A DNA stretch of 64,000 nucleotides from NCBI RefSeq assembly GCF_026898115.1, contig NZ_CP114036.1, positions 2,480,001 through 2,544,000 on the forward strand. Reading direction: 5' to 3'. The DNA is from Streptomyces sp. S465 (GTDB lineage Bacteria; Actinomycetota; Actinomycetes; Streptomycetales; Streptomycetaceae). Under the pieces are notes generated by a model, which did not search any database, was not told the origin of the DNA, and worked only from the letters and a program-made list of their open reading frames with translations. The translations under genes were made by a program, and so were the position numbers. Position 1 is the first letter of the stretch; the number at the start of each line of letters is the position of its first letter. Below, piece by piece: positions 40,172-48,449 of the stretch.

Positions 40172-40199
40172 TTGACGCACGGAGGGGCTAGACTAACCT
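40172..40199 (+). promoter_or_regulatory. probable tRNA promoter
   Basis: TTGACG (40172-40177) and TAACCT (40194-40199) with a 16-base spacer fit a primary-sigma promoter. The -10 box ends 13 bases before the mature tRNA start. Confidence 0.5.
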
Positions 40200-40212
40200 T
40201 CAGATTGCAGGG

Positions 40213-40286
40213 GCTCCGGTAGTCCAATCGGCAGAGACGATACCCTCAAAAGGTATTCAGTGTGGGTTCGAATCCCACCCGGGGCA
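40213..40286 (+). tRNA. tRNA-Leu (anticodon CAA), atypically short variable loop
   Basis: A full 74-base cloverleaf is visible. The acceptor arm is GCTCCGG paired with CCGGGGC (one U:G). The D-arm has a 3-base-pair stem GTC/GAC and an 11-base loop, CAATCGGCAGA. The anticodon stem ATACC/GGTAT is perfect, with loop CTCAAAA (anticodon CAA, reading UUG). The T-arm is GTGGG-TTCGAAT-CCCAC. The D-arm has the layout of leucine tRNAs, but the variable region is only five bases (TCAGT), whereas bacterial tRNA-Leu normally has a long arm of 10 or more. CCA is not encoded. Confidence 0.85.
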
Positions 40287-40396
40287 CTTTTCCTTAGGTT
40301 CCAAGGTCGCCAGCGGATATGGGGATCTTCCCTCAATGAGGTGAACAATCCTTCGAATGGGCGCGCATCGGACGCGTCACGGTCACACTCGCATGT

Positions 40397-40511
40397 GTGT
40401 ACGACCTGGAAACACGCAAACGCGTTCTTGCCCTGGTGCGCCAAGGGCGCAGCCTCAACTCCATGAGCAAGCAGACGGGGACATCCCGATACGCGACACG
40501 CGACGCACGTC
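40397..40511 (+). pseudogene. N-terminal remnant of a tRNA-associated helix-turn-helix (homing-endonuclease-like) gene
   Basis: From the GTG at 40397 the frame reads a helix-turn-helix segment, DLETRKRVLALVRQGRSLNS then MSKQTGTSRYATRD. This closely resembles the N terminus of a Streptomyces protein family (HTH followed by a LAGLIDADG-like endonuclease region) that I recall being found beside tRNA genes. Only about 38 residues resemble the family. The frame then runs into the pyk terminator with no trace of the endonuclease body. No ribosome site precedes it. I read it as a decayed remnant. The rest of the 40287-40561 gap shows nothing else. Confidence 0.55.
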
Positions 40512-40543
40512 GGGCCGAAGTACTGAGCCCAGTACTTCGGCCC
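40512..40543 (-). terminator. hairpin terminator after pyruvate kinase
   Basis: GGGCCGAAGTACTG (40512-40525) pairs exactly with 40530-40543 around the loop AGCC, 19 bases past the pyk stop. Confidence 0.85.
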
Positions 40544-40561
40544 CCGGGGAGCGAGGCGCGG

Positions 40562-41992
40562 TTACCTCAGGTCGTCCGCGCCGATGTGGTGGACGCGGAC
40601 CAGGTTGGTGGAGCCGGAGACGCCGGGCGGGGAGCCGGCGGTGATGATGACGAGGTCGCCCTTGCGGCAGCGGCCGAGGCGCAGCAGTTCCTCGTCCACC
40701 TGGGCCACCATCTCGTCCGTGGAGTCGACCTTCGGGCCGAGGAAGGTCTCGACACCCCAGGTGAGGTTGAGCTGGGAGCGGGTGTTCGGCTCGGGGGTGA
40801 AGGCCAGGAGGGGGATCGGGGAGCGGTAGCGGGAGAGGCGGCGGACGGTGTCGCCGGACTGGGTGAAGGCGACGAGGAACTTCGCGCCGAGGAAGTCGCC
40901 CATCTCGGCCGCCGCGCGGGCCACCGCGCCGCCCTGGGTGCGGGGCTTGTTGCGTTCGGTGAGCGGGGGGAGGCCCTTGGCGAGGATGTCCTCCTCGGCG
41001 GCGGCGACGATGCGGCCCATCGTCTTGACGGTGGCGATGGGGTACTTGCCGACGCTGGTCTCGCCGGAGAGCATCACCGCGTCCGTGCCGTCGATGACCG
41101 CGTTGGCGACGTCGGATGCCTCCGCCCGGGTGGGGCGGGAGTTGTCGATCATCGAGTCGAGCATCTGGGTGGCGACGATGACCGGCTTGGCGTTCCGCTT
41201 GGCCAGTTTGATGGCGCGCTTCTGGACGATGGGCACCTGTTCCAGCGGCATCTCCACGCCGAGGTCGCCGCGGGCGACCATGATGCCGTCGAAGGCGTCG
41301 ACGATGTCCTCGAGGTTGTCGACCGCCTGCGGCTTCTCGATCTTGGCGATGACGGGGAGCTGGCGGTCCTCCTCGTCCATCACCCGGTGGACGTCCACGA
41401 TGTCGTCGCCGTTGCGGACGAAGGAGAGGGCGATGACATCGGCGCCGGTGCGCAGTGCCCAGCGCAGGTCCTCGATGTCCTTCTTGGAGAGCGCGGGGAC
41501 GGAGACGGCGACGCCGGGGAGGTTGAGCCCCTTGTGGTCGGAGACCATGCCGCCTTCGATGACGATGGTGTGCACCCGGGGTCCGTCGACGTCGACGACT
41601 TCGAGGGTGACGCGGCCGTCGTCGACGAGGATGCGCTCGCCCTTGCTGACGTCGCCGGCCAGCCCCTCGTAGGTGGTGCCGCAGCGGAACCGGTCGCCCT
41701 CGATGGGTTCGACGGTGATGGTGAACTCGTCACCGCGTTCAAGGAGTACGGGACCTTCACGGAAGCGGCCGAGTCGAATCTTCGGGCCTTGAAGGTCGGC
41801 GAGGATGCCGACGCTGCGGCCGGTCTCCAGCGAGGCTTTGCGCACTCGCCGATAACGCTCCTCGTGCTCGGCGTAGGTGCCGTGGCTGAGGTTGAGGCGG
41901 GCCACGTCCATTCCGGCTTCGACGAGTGCCTTGATCTGCTCGTACGAGTCGGTGGCGGGTCCCAAGGTACAGACGATTTTTGCTCGGCGCAT
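40562..41992 (-). CDS. pyk: pyruvate kinase
   Basis: Pyruvate kinase (476 residues) converts phosphoenolpyruvate and ADP to pyruvate and ATP in glycolysis. It opens with MRRAKIVCTLGPATDS and has LNLSHGTYAEHEE near residue 35. The B domain lies near 70-165. The active-site segment is IAKIEKPQAVDNLEDI and IMVARGDLGVEMPLEQVP near 215-250. The helix TRAEASDVANAVIDGTDAVMLSGETSVGKYP near 290-320 completes the barrel. The ATG at 41992 is the conserved start; longer frames upstream are not used. Confidence 0.98.
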   Translation of the reverse strand: MRRAKIVCTLGPATDSYEQIKALVEAGMDVARLNLSHGTYAEHEERYRRVRKASLETGRSVGILADLQGPKIRLGRFREGPVLLERGDEFTITVEPIEGDRFRCGTTYEGLAGDVSKGERILVDDGRVTLEVVDVDGPRVHTIVIEGGMVSDHKGLNLPGVAVSVPALSKKDIEDLRWALRTGADVIALSFVRNGDDIVDVHRVMDEEDRQLPVIAKIEKPQAVDNLEDIVDAFDGIMVARGDLGVEMPLEQVPIVQKRAIKLAKRNAKPVIVATQMLDSMIDNSRPTRAEASDVANAVIDGTDAVMLSGETSVGKYPIATVKTMGRIVAAAEEDILAKGLPPLTERNKPRTQGGAVARAAAEMGDFLGAKFLVAFTQSGDTVRRLSRYRSPIPLLAFTPEPNTRSQLNLTWGVETFLGPKVDSTDEMVAQVDEELLRLGRCRKGDLVIITAGSPPGVSGSTNLVRVHHIGADDLR

Positions 41993-42126
41993 GGTGCCGA
42001 GCCTATGACTTACCGACGAGTAAAGAACCGTGAACTCCACACTCCTCCATGGCCTTTGGATGGCAGGTTATTGACAACTAATGAAACGTGCACGGGGGTG
42101 CTCCGATGAGCGTTCGCGAGGGCGGT

Positions 42127-42843
42127 TCACAGCTCGGGAGGGGTCATCGTAAAGCGGGCGTTGACCTGTGCGTACACCGTCTGGCGCTGCGGTTCGAGGT
42201 CGAGTGCGGCCACGGCGTCCTGGTCGGCGGGGCCGCCGTAGCCCGACCGGCGGCGCGGGGCGGCGACGGCGACGGGCTGGAGCGGGCCCTGCTCCGCCTC
42301 GAGGTCGGCGAGCTCGACGAGCGCGACCAGCCGGGCACCGAGTGCTCCGGCGTACTCGCGGGCCCGCTGCACCGCCTCGCGCACCGCCTGCTGCCGTGCC
42401 CGGCCGTGGGCGGGCGAGTCGGGGCGCAGTCCCCATCGGGGGCCGTCGACACGGGTGAGTTCGAGGTCGGCGAGGCGGGTGGTGAGTTCGCCCAGTGCGG
42501 TGAAGTCGGTGAGGGTCGCGGTGAGGTGCACCCGGCCGTGGTAGGCCCGTACGCGCTCGTGGCGACCCTTGGGGGCCAGTTCGGGGGTGACCGAGAAGGC
42601 GCCGGTCTCCAGCTTCTCGACCGCCTCGCCGTAGGACTTCACCAGCTCGCGGACTTCGTTGTTGCGGCGGGTGAGGTCGTCGAGCGCGGCGCGCCGGTCG
42701 GCGCCCCGGGCGCTGACGGTGATGGTGATCCGGGCGATCTCGGGGTCGACGTCGAGGCGCGCCTCGCCGAGGACGGCGACGCGCGGGGTGTCGGGGGTGC
42801 CGTAGGGCTGGGGCGCGGCGGGCGGCTGGGCGGGCTGGTTCAT
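42127..42843 (-). CDS. SIMPL (DUF541) domain-containing protein
   Basis: This 238-residue protein carries a SIMPL/DUF541 domain: VAVLGEARLDVDPEIARITITVSARG near residue 22, ALDDLTRRNNEVRELVKSYGEAVEKLETGAFSV spread over 52-85, and RARQQAVREAVQRAREYAGALGARL near 150. The ends are Pro/Ala-rich, and no clear signal peptide is seen, so it may be cytoplasmic. The ATG at 42843 has AGGAG. The function of the family is poorly known. It is divergent from the nucleotidase gene across a 291-base region in which I see no further feature. Confidence 0.9.
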   Translation of the reverse strand: MNQPAQPPAAPQPYGTPDTPRVAVLGEARLDVDPEIARITITVSARGADRRAALDDLTRRNNEVRELVKSYGEAVEKLETGAFSVTPELAPKGRHERVRAYHGRVHLTATLTDFTALGELTTRLADLELTRVDGPRWGLRPDSPAHGRARQQAVREAVQRAREYAGALGARLVALVELADLEAEQGPLQPVAVAAPRRRSGYGGPADQDAVAALDLEPQRQTVYAQVNARFTMTPPEL

Positions 42844-43134
42844 GGGGCGGGCTCCTGGTCGGGTGTTACGGGGGGTGGTGTTCGGAGCGTACGGCGCGCG
42901 GCCCCTCGGCGGGGCGGGGCGACCGGGCCGGGTGGGCTGCCGATGCGCCGGCCCGTCAGCCGGCCCGTCCGCTGACGCCCCCTCATGCGCGGGGGCTCTC
43001 ACGCGTGGGGGCGGCAACCTGATCGCAACCTGCCGGGGGTGGTGCGGAGTGGTGCGGCTGCGCCAGAATCTACGCGCGTTGTGCCCGGTCGGCGGGCTGT
43101 CGACGGGTTGTGTACCGCAAGGGGAGACATAGAG

Positions 43135-44946
43135 ATGCCGCTCAACCGTAGGACGTTCCTGGGCCGCTCGGCGGCGACGAGCGCGGGGGTCGCACTGGCC
43201 GGGGCCTCGGCCTCCACCGCTGCCGCCGCGCAGGCACGGGGGCACCAGGGCCCCGCCGGCCACCGGAAGCGGTACGCCTTCACCGTGATGGGCACGACCG
43301 ATCTGCACGGCAACGTGTTCAACTGGGACTACTTCACCGACGCCGAGTTCGATGACACGGCGCACAACGACGTGGGCCTGGCGAAGATCTCCACGCTGGT
43401 CGACCAGGTCCGCGAGGAGAAGGGGCGTCGCAATACGCTGCTGATCGACGCGGGTGACACCATCCAGGGCACCCAGTTGTCGTACTACTACGCCAAGGTG
43501 GACCCGATCACGGGCGCGGACGGTCCGGTGCACCCCATGGCGCGGGCGATGAACGCGATCGGCTATGACGCGGCGGCACTGGGCAACCATGAGTTCAACT
43601 ACGGCATCCCGGTGCTGCGGAAGTTCGAGGAGCAGTGCGACTTCCCGCTGCTGGGGGCGAACGCGCTGGACGCGAAGACGCTGCGGCCGGCCTTCGCGCC
43701 GTACTGGATGACGCGGCTGCGCACCCCGTTCGGGCGGGATGTGAAGGTGGCGGTGCTGGGGCTGACCAATCCGGGCATCGCGATCTGGGACAAGGCCAAT
43801 GTGCAGGGGAAGATGACGTTCCCGGGTCTGGAGGAGCAGGCCGCGAAGTGGGTGCCGCGGCTGCGGTCGATGGGCGCGGACGTGGTGATCGTCTCGGCGC
43901 ATTCGGGGACCAGCGGCACGTCCAGCTACGGCGACCAGGTGCCGTATGTGGAGAACGCGGCGGCGCTGGTGGCGCGGAAGGTGGCGGGGATCGACGCGAT
44001 CCTGGTGGGCCACGCGCATGTGGAGATACCCGAGTCACGGGTGGTGAACGAGGAGACGGGGCGCGAGGTGGTGCTCTCGGAGCCGCTCAAGTGGGGTCAG
44101 CGGCTCACCCTCTTCGACTTCGAGCTCGCGTGGGAGCGGGGCCGCTGGCAGGTGGCGTCGGTGTCGGCGGAGGTGCTGAACTCCAACACGGCCGAGGAGG
44201 ACCCGCGGATCGTGCGGCTGCTCGGCGATGAGCACAAGAAGGTCGTCGGCTATGTGAACCAGACCATCGGCACCTGCTCGGTGGCGATGGCGGCCACCGA
44301 GGCGCCCTACAAGGACGAGCCGATCATCGACTTCATCAACCATGTGCAGTCGGAGACGGTGAAGGCGGCGCTGGCGGGGACGGAGTACGCGGCGCTGCCG
44401 GTGCTCTCGCAGGCGTCCTGTTTCTCCCGGACGGCGGCGATCCCGGCGGGGGAGGTCACGATCCGGCAGGTGGCGGGGTTGTATCCGTTCGAGAACACCC
44501 TGGAGGCGCGGGTGCTGACGGGTGCCCAGCTCAAGGAGTATCTGGAGTTCTCGGCGCGCTACTACGTGCAGACCCCGGCGGGCGGTGAGGTGGACCCCGA
44601 GAAGCTGACGAACGCCTCGGACACCCCGGACTACAACTACGACGCGGTCGGCGGGCTGACGTACGAGATCGACATCGCGAAGGCGCCGGGGTCGCGGATC
44701 GCCGGGCTGAGCTTCGAGGGCAAGCCGATCGACGAGAAGGCGGAGTTCGTGCTGGCGGTCAACAACTACCGGGCGAGCGGGGGTGGCAACTTCCCGCATG
44801 TGGCCTCCGCGAAGCAGGTGTGGGCCAATTCGGAGGAGATCCGGAACACGATCATCGCCTGGGTGCAGGCGGAGGGGACGATCGATGTGTCGCGGTTCGG
44901 GTCGGTGGACTGGAAGCTGACCCGCGACGGCGTCCCGGTGTTCTGA
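43135..44946 (+). CDS. Tat-exported bifunctional metallophosphatase/5'-nucleotidase
   Basis: This 603-residue enzyme should hydrolyse 5'-nucleotides or cyclic nucleotide phosphates outside the cell. The N terminus has a twin-arginine signal (NRRTFLGRSAATS). The metallophosphoesterase domain follows with VMGTTDLHGNV near residue 50, IDAGDTIQG near 105, GNHEFNYG near 150, VSAHSG near 260 and LVGHAHVE near 295. The C-terminal nucleotidase domain starts near 400 and ends with the FVLAVNNYRASGGGNFPHV substrate segment. GGGGAGA precedes the ATG. Confidence 0.94.
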   Translation: MPLNRRTFLGRSAATSAGVALAGASASTAAAAQARGHQGPAGHRKRYAFTVMGTTDLHGNVFNWDYFTDAEFDDTAHNDVGLAKISTLVDQVREEKGRRNTLLIDAGDTIQGTQLSYYYAKVDPITGADGPVHPMARAMNAIGYDAAALGNHEFNYGIPVLRKFEEQCDFPLLGANALDAKTLRPAFAPYWMTRLRTPFGRDVKVAVLGLTNPGIAIWDKANVQGKMTFPGLEEQAAKWVPRLRSMGADVVIVSAHSGTSGTSSYGDQVPYVENAAALVARKVAGIDAILVGHAHVEIPESRVVNEETGREVVLSEPLKWGQRLTLFDFELAWERGRWQVASVSAEVLNSNTAEEDPRIVRLLGDEHKKVVGYVNQTIGTCSVAMAATEAPYKDEPIIDFINHVQSETVKAALAGTEYAALPVLSQASCFSRTAAIPAGEVTIRQVAGLYPFENTLEARVLTGAQLKEYLEFSARYYVQTPAGGEVDPEKLTNASDTPDYNYDAVGGLTYEIDIAKAPGSRIAGLSFEGKPIDEKAEFVLAVNNYRASGGGNFPHVASAKQVWANSEEIRNTIIAWVQAEGTIDVSRFGSVDWKLTRDGVPVF

Positions 44947-45186
44947 GGGGTCGTCGGACGGGTCCTGCCCGGAGCAGGACTGACGCGCATGTGACCGCCG
45001 CTTCATGGGAAGCGGCGGTCTTCTTCTTTTTCGGTGCGATGGGCGCGGCGGGGCGATGTGAAAGATTCCCGAAACCAAGCGTTGACGAGCCCACAATATT
45101 GTCCCACACTTTTGCCCCATCGACTCGGGCGTCGCGTCGGAGCACCGTCCGCGCGCCGACGAACCCAGACCGACAGGGAGCAACGC
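44947..45186. other. intergenic region upstream of the putative acid-catabolism operon
   Basis: Beyond the T-tailed terminator at 44993-45031, this gap is unusually AT-rich around 45060-45115 (ATATTGTCCCACACTTTTGCC). It should contain the promoter of the leader ORF and MFS gene. No clean -35/-10 pair or operator was found. The candidate operator sequence at 49217 is not repeated here. Confidence 0.4.
44993..45031 (+). terminator. canonical Rho-independent terminator after the nucleotidase gene
   Basis: GACCGCCGCTTC (44993-45004) pairs exactly with 45009-45020 around ATGG and is followed by TTCTTCTTTTT. This is a textbook T-tailed terminator, unusual for so GC-rich a genome. The remaining region up to 45186 has low GC patches (for example near 45060-45110) that may hold the promoter of the next operon. 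Confidence 0.93.
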
Positions 45187-45264
45187 ATGTCTCACTTGCC
45201 CGGCGCCCCTCCGCCACCACAGCCATCGGATCCCCTCGCCGAGCGTCCGCGGCGGCGACGGTGA
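45187..45264 (+). CDS. 25-codon leader ORF overlapping the MFS gene start
   Basis: From an ATG with GGGAGCAACGC upstream, the frame encodes MSHLPGAPPPPQPSDPLAER followed by PRRRR and a TGA. The TGA overlaps the GTG start of the MFS gene (GTGA, 45261-45264). The peptide is Pro/Arg-rich and has no recognised family. The arrangement suggests translational coupling, since the MFS start itself has no good ribosome site. A sequencing frameshift that splits a longer N terminus is the alternative. Confidence 0.45.
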   Translation: MSHLPGAPPPPQPSDPLAERPRRRR

Positions 45265-46571
45265 CCGCCACCGGCCGGGCGACCGCACCCAGCGGATCCG
45301 CCTCCGGCGCCCACGACACAGTCCGCTGGTACCGACAGGTGGACGCCACGGCATGGCGAGCCCTCATCGCGGGCGGCGGGGCGTGGCTCTTCGAGGTATT
45401 CGACGTCACACTGCTGTCCCTGACCACCCCCGCACTGCTGGCCGATTTCAGTACCACCAAGGCGCAGATCGGTCTCATCGGCACTCTTCAAGCCGTGGGG
45501 ATGCTCGTCGGCGGTATCACCGGGGGCGCGATCGCCGACCGCGTCGGCAGGGTGAAGTCCCTGAGCCGCGCCACCGCCGTATACGCCCTCTTCACGGGCC
45601 TGGCGGCGCTGGCGCCCTCCTTGGGCGTCTTCGCGTTGCTGAGGCTCCTCGCCGGCCTGGGACTGGGCGCCACCTGGTCGGCGGGCGCCGCGCTCATCGC
45701 CGAAACCTGGCCCGCGGAGCACCGCGGCAAGAGCGGCGCTCTGATGCAGATCGGATGGCCGCTGGGCAACCTGCTCGGGTTGGGTGTCGCGACCGTGGTC
45801 ACCGCGTCCAACGGGGGAGACCTGCACCACGGTGGTTGGCGGATCCTCTACGCGATCGGGGCGCTGCCGCTGCTGCTCGCTCTCTACATCCGGGTGGCCA
45901 CACCGGAATCGCCGCATTGGTCGAGGGATCACACATCGGAGAGCTCGCGCCCCCGGGCCCGCACCCTGCTCGCCCGGGGAACACGTCAACCGCTGCTGCT
46001 CGGCCTGGTGTTCGTGCTGGTGCTGCAGTACATGTTCTGGGGCGTGGTCTCCTTCCTGCCGACATACCTGGTCGAGGTCGACGGGCTCTCCATGGCCAAG
46101 AGCCTGGCGTTCCTGCTCATCCAGCAGGCGGGGGTGGCGGTGGGAATCATCGCCTATCTGGGGGTCGGGGACCGATGGGGCCGCAAGCCGGTCTTCATCG
46201 CCTATCTCACCGTGACCGTCTGCGGCATACTCCTGCTGATCAGCACACGCTCACATCCCGCCGCCCTCGTCGCCGGCCTCCTCGCCGGGACGGGAGTGAG
46301 CGGAATCCTCGCGGGGATCGGCCCCTGGACCGCCGAGCTGGTGCACCGGTCGCCCATCCGCGCGACCGCCATGTCCGTCATCTACCACGGTGGGCGCATC
46401 GGCGGCGCCGCCGCGCCGTACATCATCGGCACCCTGGCCGTGGGGACGACCGGATTCAAGATCGGACTGCTGACCACCGCGCTCGCCACGGTCGCGGCCA
46501 TCGTCGTCATGTCGTTCGCTCCCGAGACCAAAGGCCGGGAACTGACCGCGAACGCCGCCGTCCGCGCCTAG
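45261..46571 (+). CDS. MFS transporter, sugar/aromatic-acid porter type
   Basis: This 436-residue, 12-helix transporter is the likely importer of the locus. The cytoplasmic N terminus has RWYRQVDATAWRALIAGGG. The MFS loop after helix 2 is GAIADRVGRVKSLSRAT near residue 95. ETWPAEHRGKSGALMQIGWPLGNLLG near 150 is the hallmark of metabolite and aromatic-acid porters. The C-terminal half repeats the loop as GVGDRWGRKPVF and ends PETKGREL. The GTG at 45261 overlaps the stop of a 25-codon leader ORF. The ligase gene follows after 68 bases. Confidence 0.9.
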   Translation: MTATGRATAPSGSASGAHDTVRWYRQVDATAWRALIAGGGAWLFEVFDVTLLSLTTPALLADFSTTKAQIGLIGTLQAVGMLVGGITGGAIADRVGRVKSLSRATAVYALFTGLAALAPSLGVFALLRLLAGLGLGATWSAGAALIAETWPAEHRGKSGALMQIGWPLGNLLGLGVATVVTASNGGDLHHGGWRILYAIGALPLLLALYIRVATPESPHWSRDHTSESSRPRARTLLARGTRQPLLLGLVFVLVLQYMFWGVVSFLPTYLVEVDGLSMAKSLAFLLIQQAGVAVGIIAYLGVGDRWGRKPVFIAYLTVTVCGILLLISTRSHPAALVAGLLAGTGVSGILAGIGPWTAELVHRSPIRATAMSVIYHGGRIGGAAAPYIIGTLAVGTTGFKIGLLTTALATVAAIVVMSFAPETKGRELTANAAVRA

Positions 46572-46639
46572 GACAGGTGCCGCGCCCGCCCAAAACCTCC
46601 CCCTGCCGCTCCCCTCCCGTTCAAGGATCCCCGCCTCTC

Positions 46640-48358
46640 ATGTTGAGCACCATGCAGGACGTTCCCCTCACCCTCGCCCGGATTCTGATCCACGGCTCGA
46701 CGGTGTTCGGGAACTCCACCGTCACCACCTGGTCCGAAAGCCACTCACCACGGCGCCGCGGCTACGCGGAGACCGGCGCACGTGCTGCCCGCCTCGCCCA
46801 CGCACTTCGCGAGGAACTCGGAATCCGCGACGGCGACAGGGTTGCCACGTTCATGTGGAACAACGCCGAACACCTGGAGGCATATCTCGCCGTCCCCGCG
46901 ATGGGAGCGGTGCTGCACACCCTCAACCTCCGGCTGGCACCACATCAGCTCTCCTGGATCGTCAACGACGCCGCCGACACCGTGATCATCGTTGACGGAT
47001 CGCTGCTGCCGCTCCTCGCTCCGGTACTGGCCGGACTGCCCTCGGTCGAGCACCTCATCGTCGCGGGCCCCGGGGACCGCTCCGGGCTCGACGAGGCCCG
47101 CGCGGCCCGGCGCCGGGCCGGCCGCGGCGTCCATGTCCACGACTACGAGGAACTGATCGCGGGGCGGCCCGAGGAATATCCCTGGCGGGAGGAGATCGAC
47201 GAGCGATCGGCCGCGGCGCTGTGCCACACCTCCGGCACCACCGGAAACCCGAAAGGCGTCGTCTACAGCCACCGTTCCATCTACCTGCACTCTCTGCAGT
47301 TGCAGGCCGCCGACGCCTTCGCCCTCGGCTCCGCGGACACCGCGCTTCCCGTGGTCCCGATGTTTCACGTCAACGCCTGGGGCATCCCGCACGCCGCCTT
47401 CATGACCGGTGCCTCCTTGCTGATGCCGGACCGGTTTCTCCAAGGAGCGCCACTCGCCGACATGATCGCCGCAGAACGGCCCACTGTGGCGGCCGCGGTA
47501 CCGACCGTGTGGGCCGCCCTGCTCACCGAACTCGACGCGCGACCGCGCGACGTGTCCAGCCTGCGCACGGCGGTCGTGGGCGGTTCCGCATGCGCCCCGT
47601 CACTGATGCGCGGCCTCGAGAGCCGGCACGGCGTACGGGTCCTCCAGGCTTGGGGGATGACCGAGACCTCGCCCTTGGGGACACTGGCCCGGCCACCCGC
47701 CGGCGTCGACGACGAGCAGGCGTGGAAGTACCGGGTCACCCAGGGCCGTGTCCCGGCCTCGGTCCAGGTCCGGCTGGTCGGCCTCGACGGAGCCCCGGTC
47801 CCCCACGACGGGCGCACCAGCGGTGAGCTCCAGGTGCGCGGCCCGTGGATCACCGGCTCCTACTACGAGGGGGCCCACCCGGCGACGCCGTCGGACCCTC
47901 AGACCCCCGAAGCGCATGAGCGGTTCGACGGGGACTGGCTGCGCACCGGGGACATCGCGACGCTGACCCCGGACGGCTATCTCACACTCACCGACCGCGC
48001 GAAGGACCTCATCAAGTCAGGGGGCGAGTGGATCTCCTCGGTCCAGCTCGAGAACCACCTCATGGCACACCCGGCGGTGGTCGAGGCAGCCGTCGTCGCC
48101 GTCCCCGATGAGCGTTGGGGGGAGCGCCCGCTGGCGGCGGTCGTGCTCCGGCCGGGTGAGGACATCGCCTTCGGGCCGCTGCGCGACTTCCTCGCCGGGC
48201 ACATCGCGCCCTGGCAGTTGCCGGACCACTGGGTCCGCCTGCCCAGCCTTCCGAAGACCTCCGTGGGCAAACTCGACAAAAAAGCGCTCCGGGCTCGGTA
48301 CGCCGACGGCGAGCTGGACACCGTTCGCGTCCCCGGGCGCCGGGAGCGGGGGGTCTGA
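46640..48358 (+). CDS. AMP-binding acyl-CoA ligase
   Basis: This 572-residue ANL-superfamily enzyme activates a carboxylic acid to its CoA thioester through an acyl-AMP. The P-loop-like motif is CHTSGTTGNPKGVVYSHRS near residue 195-212. The A5 motif is LQAWGMTETSPLGTL near 337. The A7 motif is GDWLRTGDIATLTPDGYLTLTDR near 433. The hinge and A10 lysine lie in LPKTSVGKLDKKALR near 543. The substrate pocket resembles medium-chain or fatty acyl ligases, but the substrate is not known. It lies between the transporter and a convergent GntR regulator. Confidence 0.92.
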   Translation: MLSTMQDVPLTLARILIHGSTVFGNSTVTTWSESHSPRRRGYAETGARAARLAHALREELGIRDGDRVATFMWNNAEHLEAYLAVPAMGAVLHTLNLRLAPHQLSWIVNDAADTVIIVDGSLLPLLAPVLAGLPSVEHLIVAGPGDRSGLDEARAARRRAGRGVHVHDYEELIAGRPEEYPWREEIDERSAAALCHTSGTTGNPKGVVYSHRSIYLHSLQLQAADAFALGSADTALPVVPMFHVNAWGIPHAAFMTGASLLMPDRFLQGAPLADMIAAERPTVAAAVPTVWAALLTELDARPRDVSSLRTAVVGGSACAPSLMRGLESRHGVRVLQAWGMTETSPLGTLARPPAGVDDEQAWKYRVTQGRVPASVQVRLVGLDGAPVPHDGRTSGELQVRGPWITGSYYEGAHPATPSDPQTPEAHERFDGDWLRTGDIATLTPDGYLTLTDRAKDLIKSGGEWISSVQLENHLMAHPAVVEAAVVAVPDERWGERPLAAVVLRPGEDIAFGPLRDFLAGHIAPWQLPDHWVRLPSLPKTSVGKLDKKALRARYADGELDTVRVPGRRERGV

Positions 48359-48384
48359 AGGGGCGGAGGGCTCTGCCCGCTCAC

Positions 48385-48423
48385 GGGTTGGCCTGTCCGG
48401 CGGCACATGGGACAGGCGAACCC
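48385..48423. terminator. bidirectional terminator between the CoA ligase and GntR genes
   Basis: GGGTTGGCCTGTCC (48385-48398) pairs with 48410-48423 over 14 positions with one mismatch and an 11-base loop, between convergent genes. Confidence 0.75.
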
Positions 48424-48449
48424 GCCCCTGGCCGGCTGGAGGAGGTCCC

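Noticed and set aside
40213..40561. tRNA gene as attachment site of an integrated element
   Set aside because: I found no second copy of the tRNA 3' end, no integrase and no phage or plasmid genes nearby; pyk and the liv operon on either side are core genes.
42844..44019. N-terminal extension of the SIMPL protein through the nucleotidase region
   Set aside because: The extension is antisense to the nucleotidase gene; the ATG at 42843 has a good AGGAG site.
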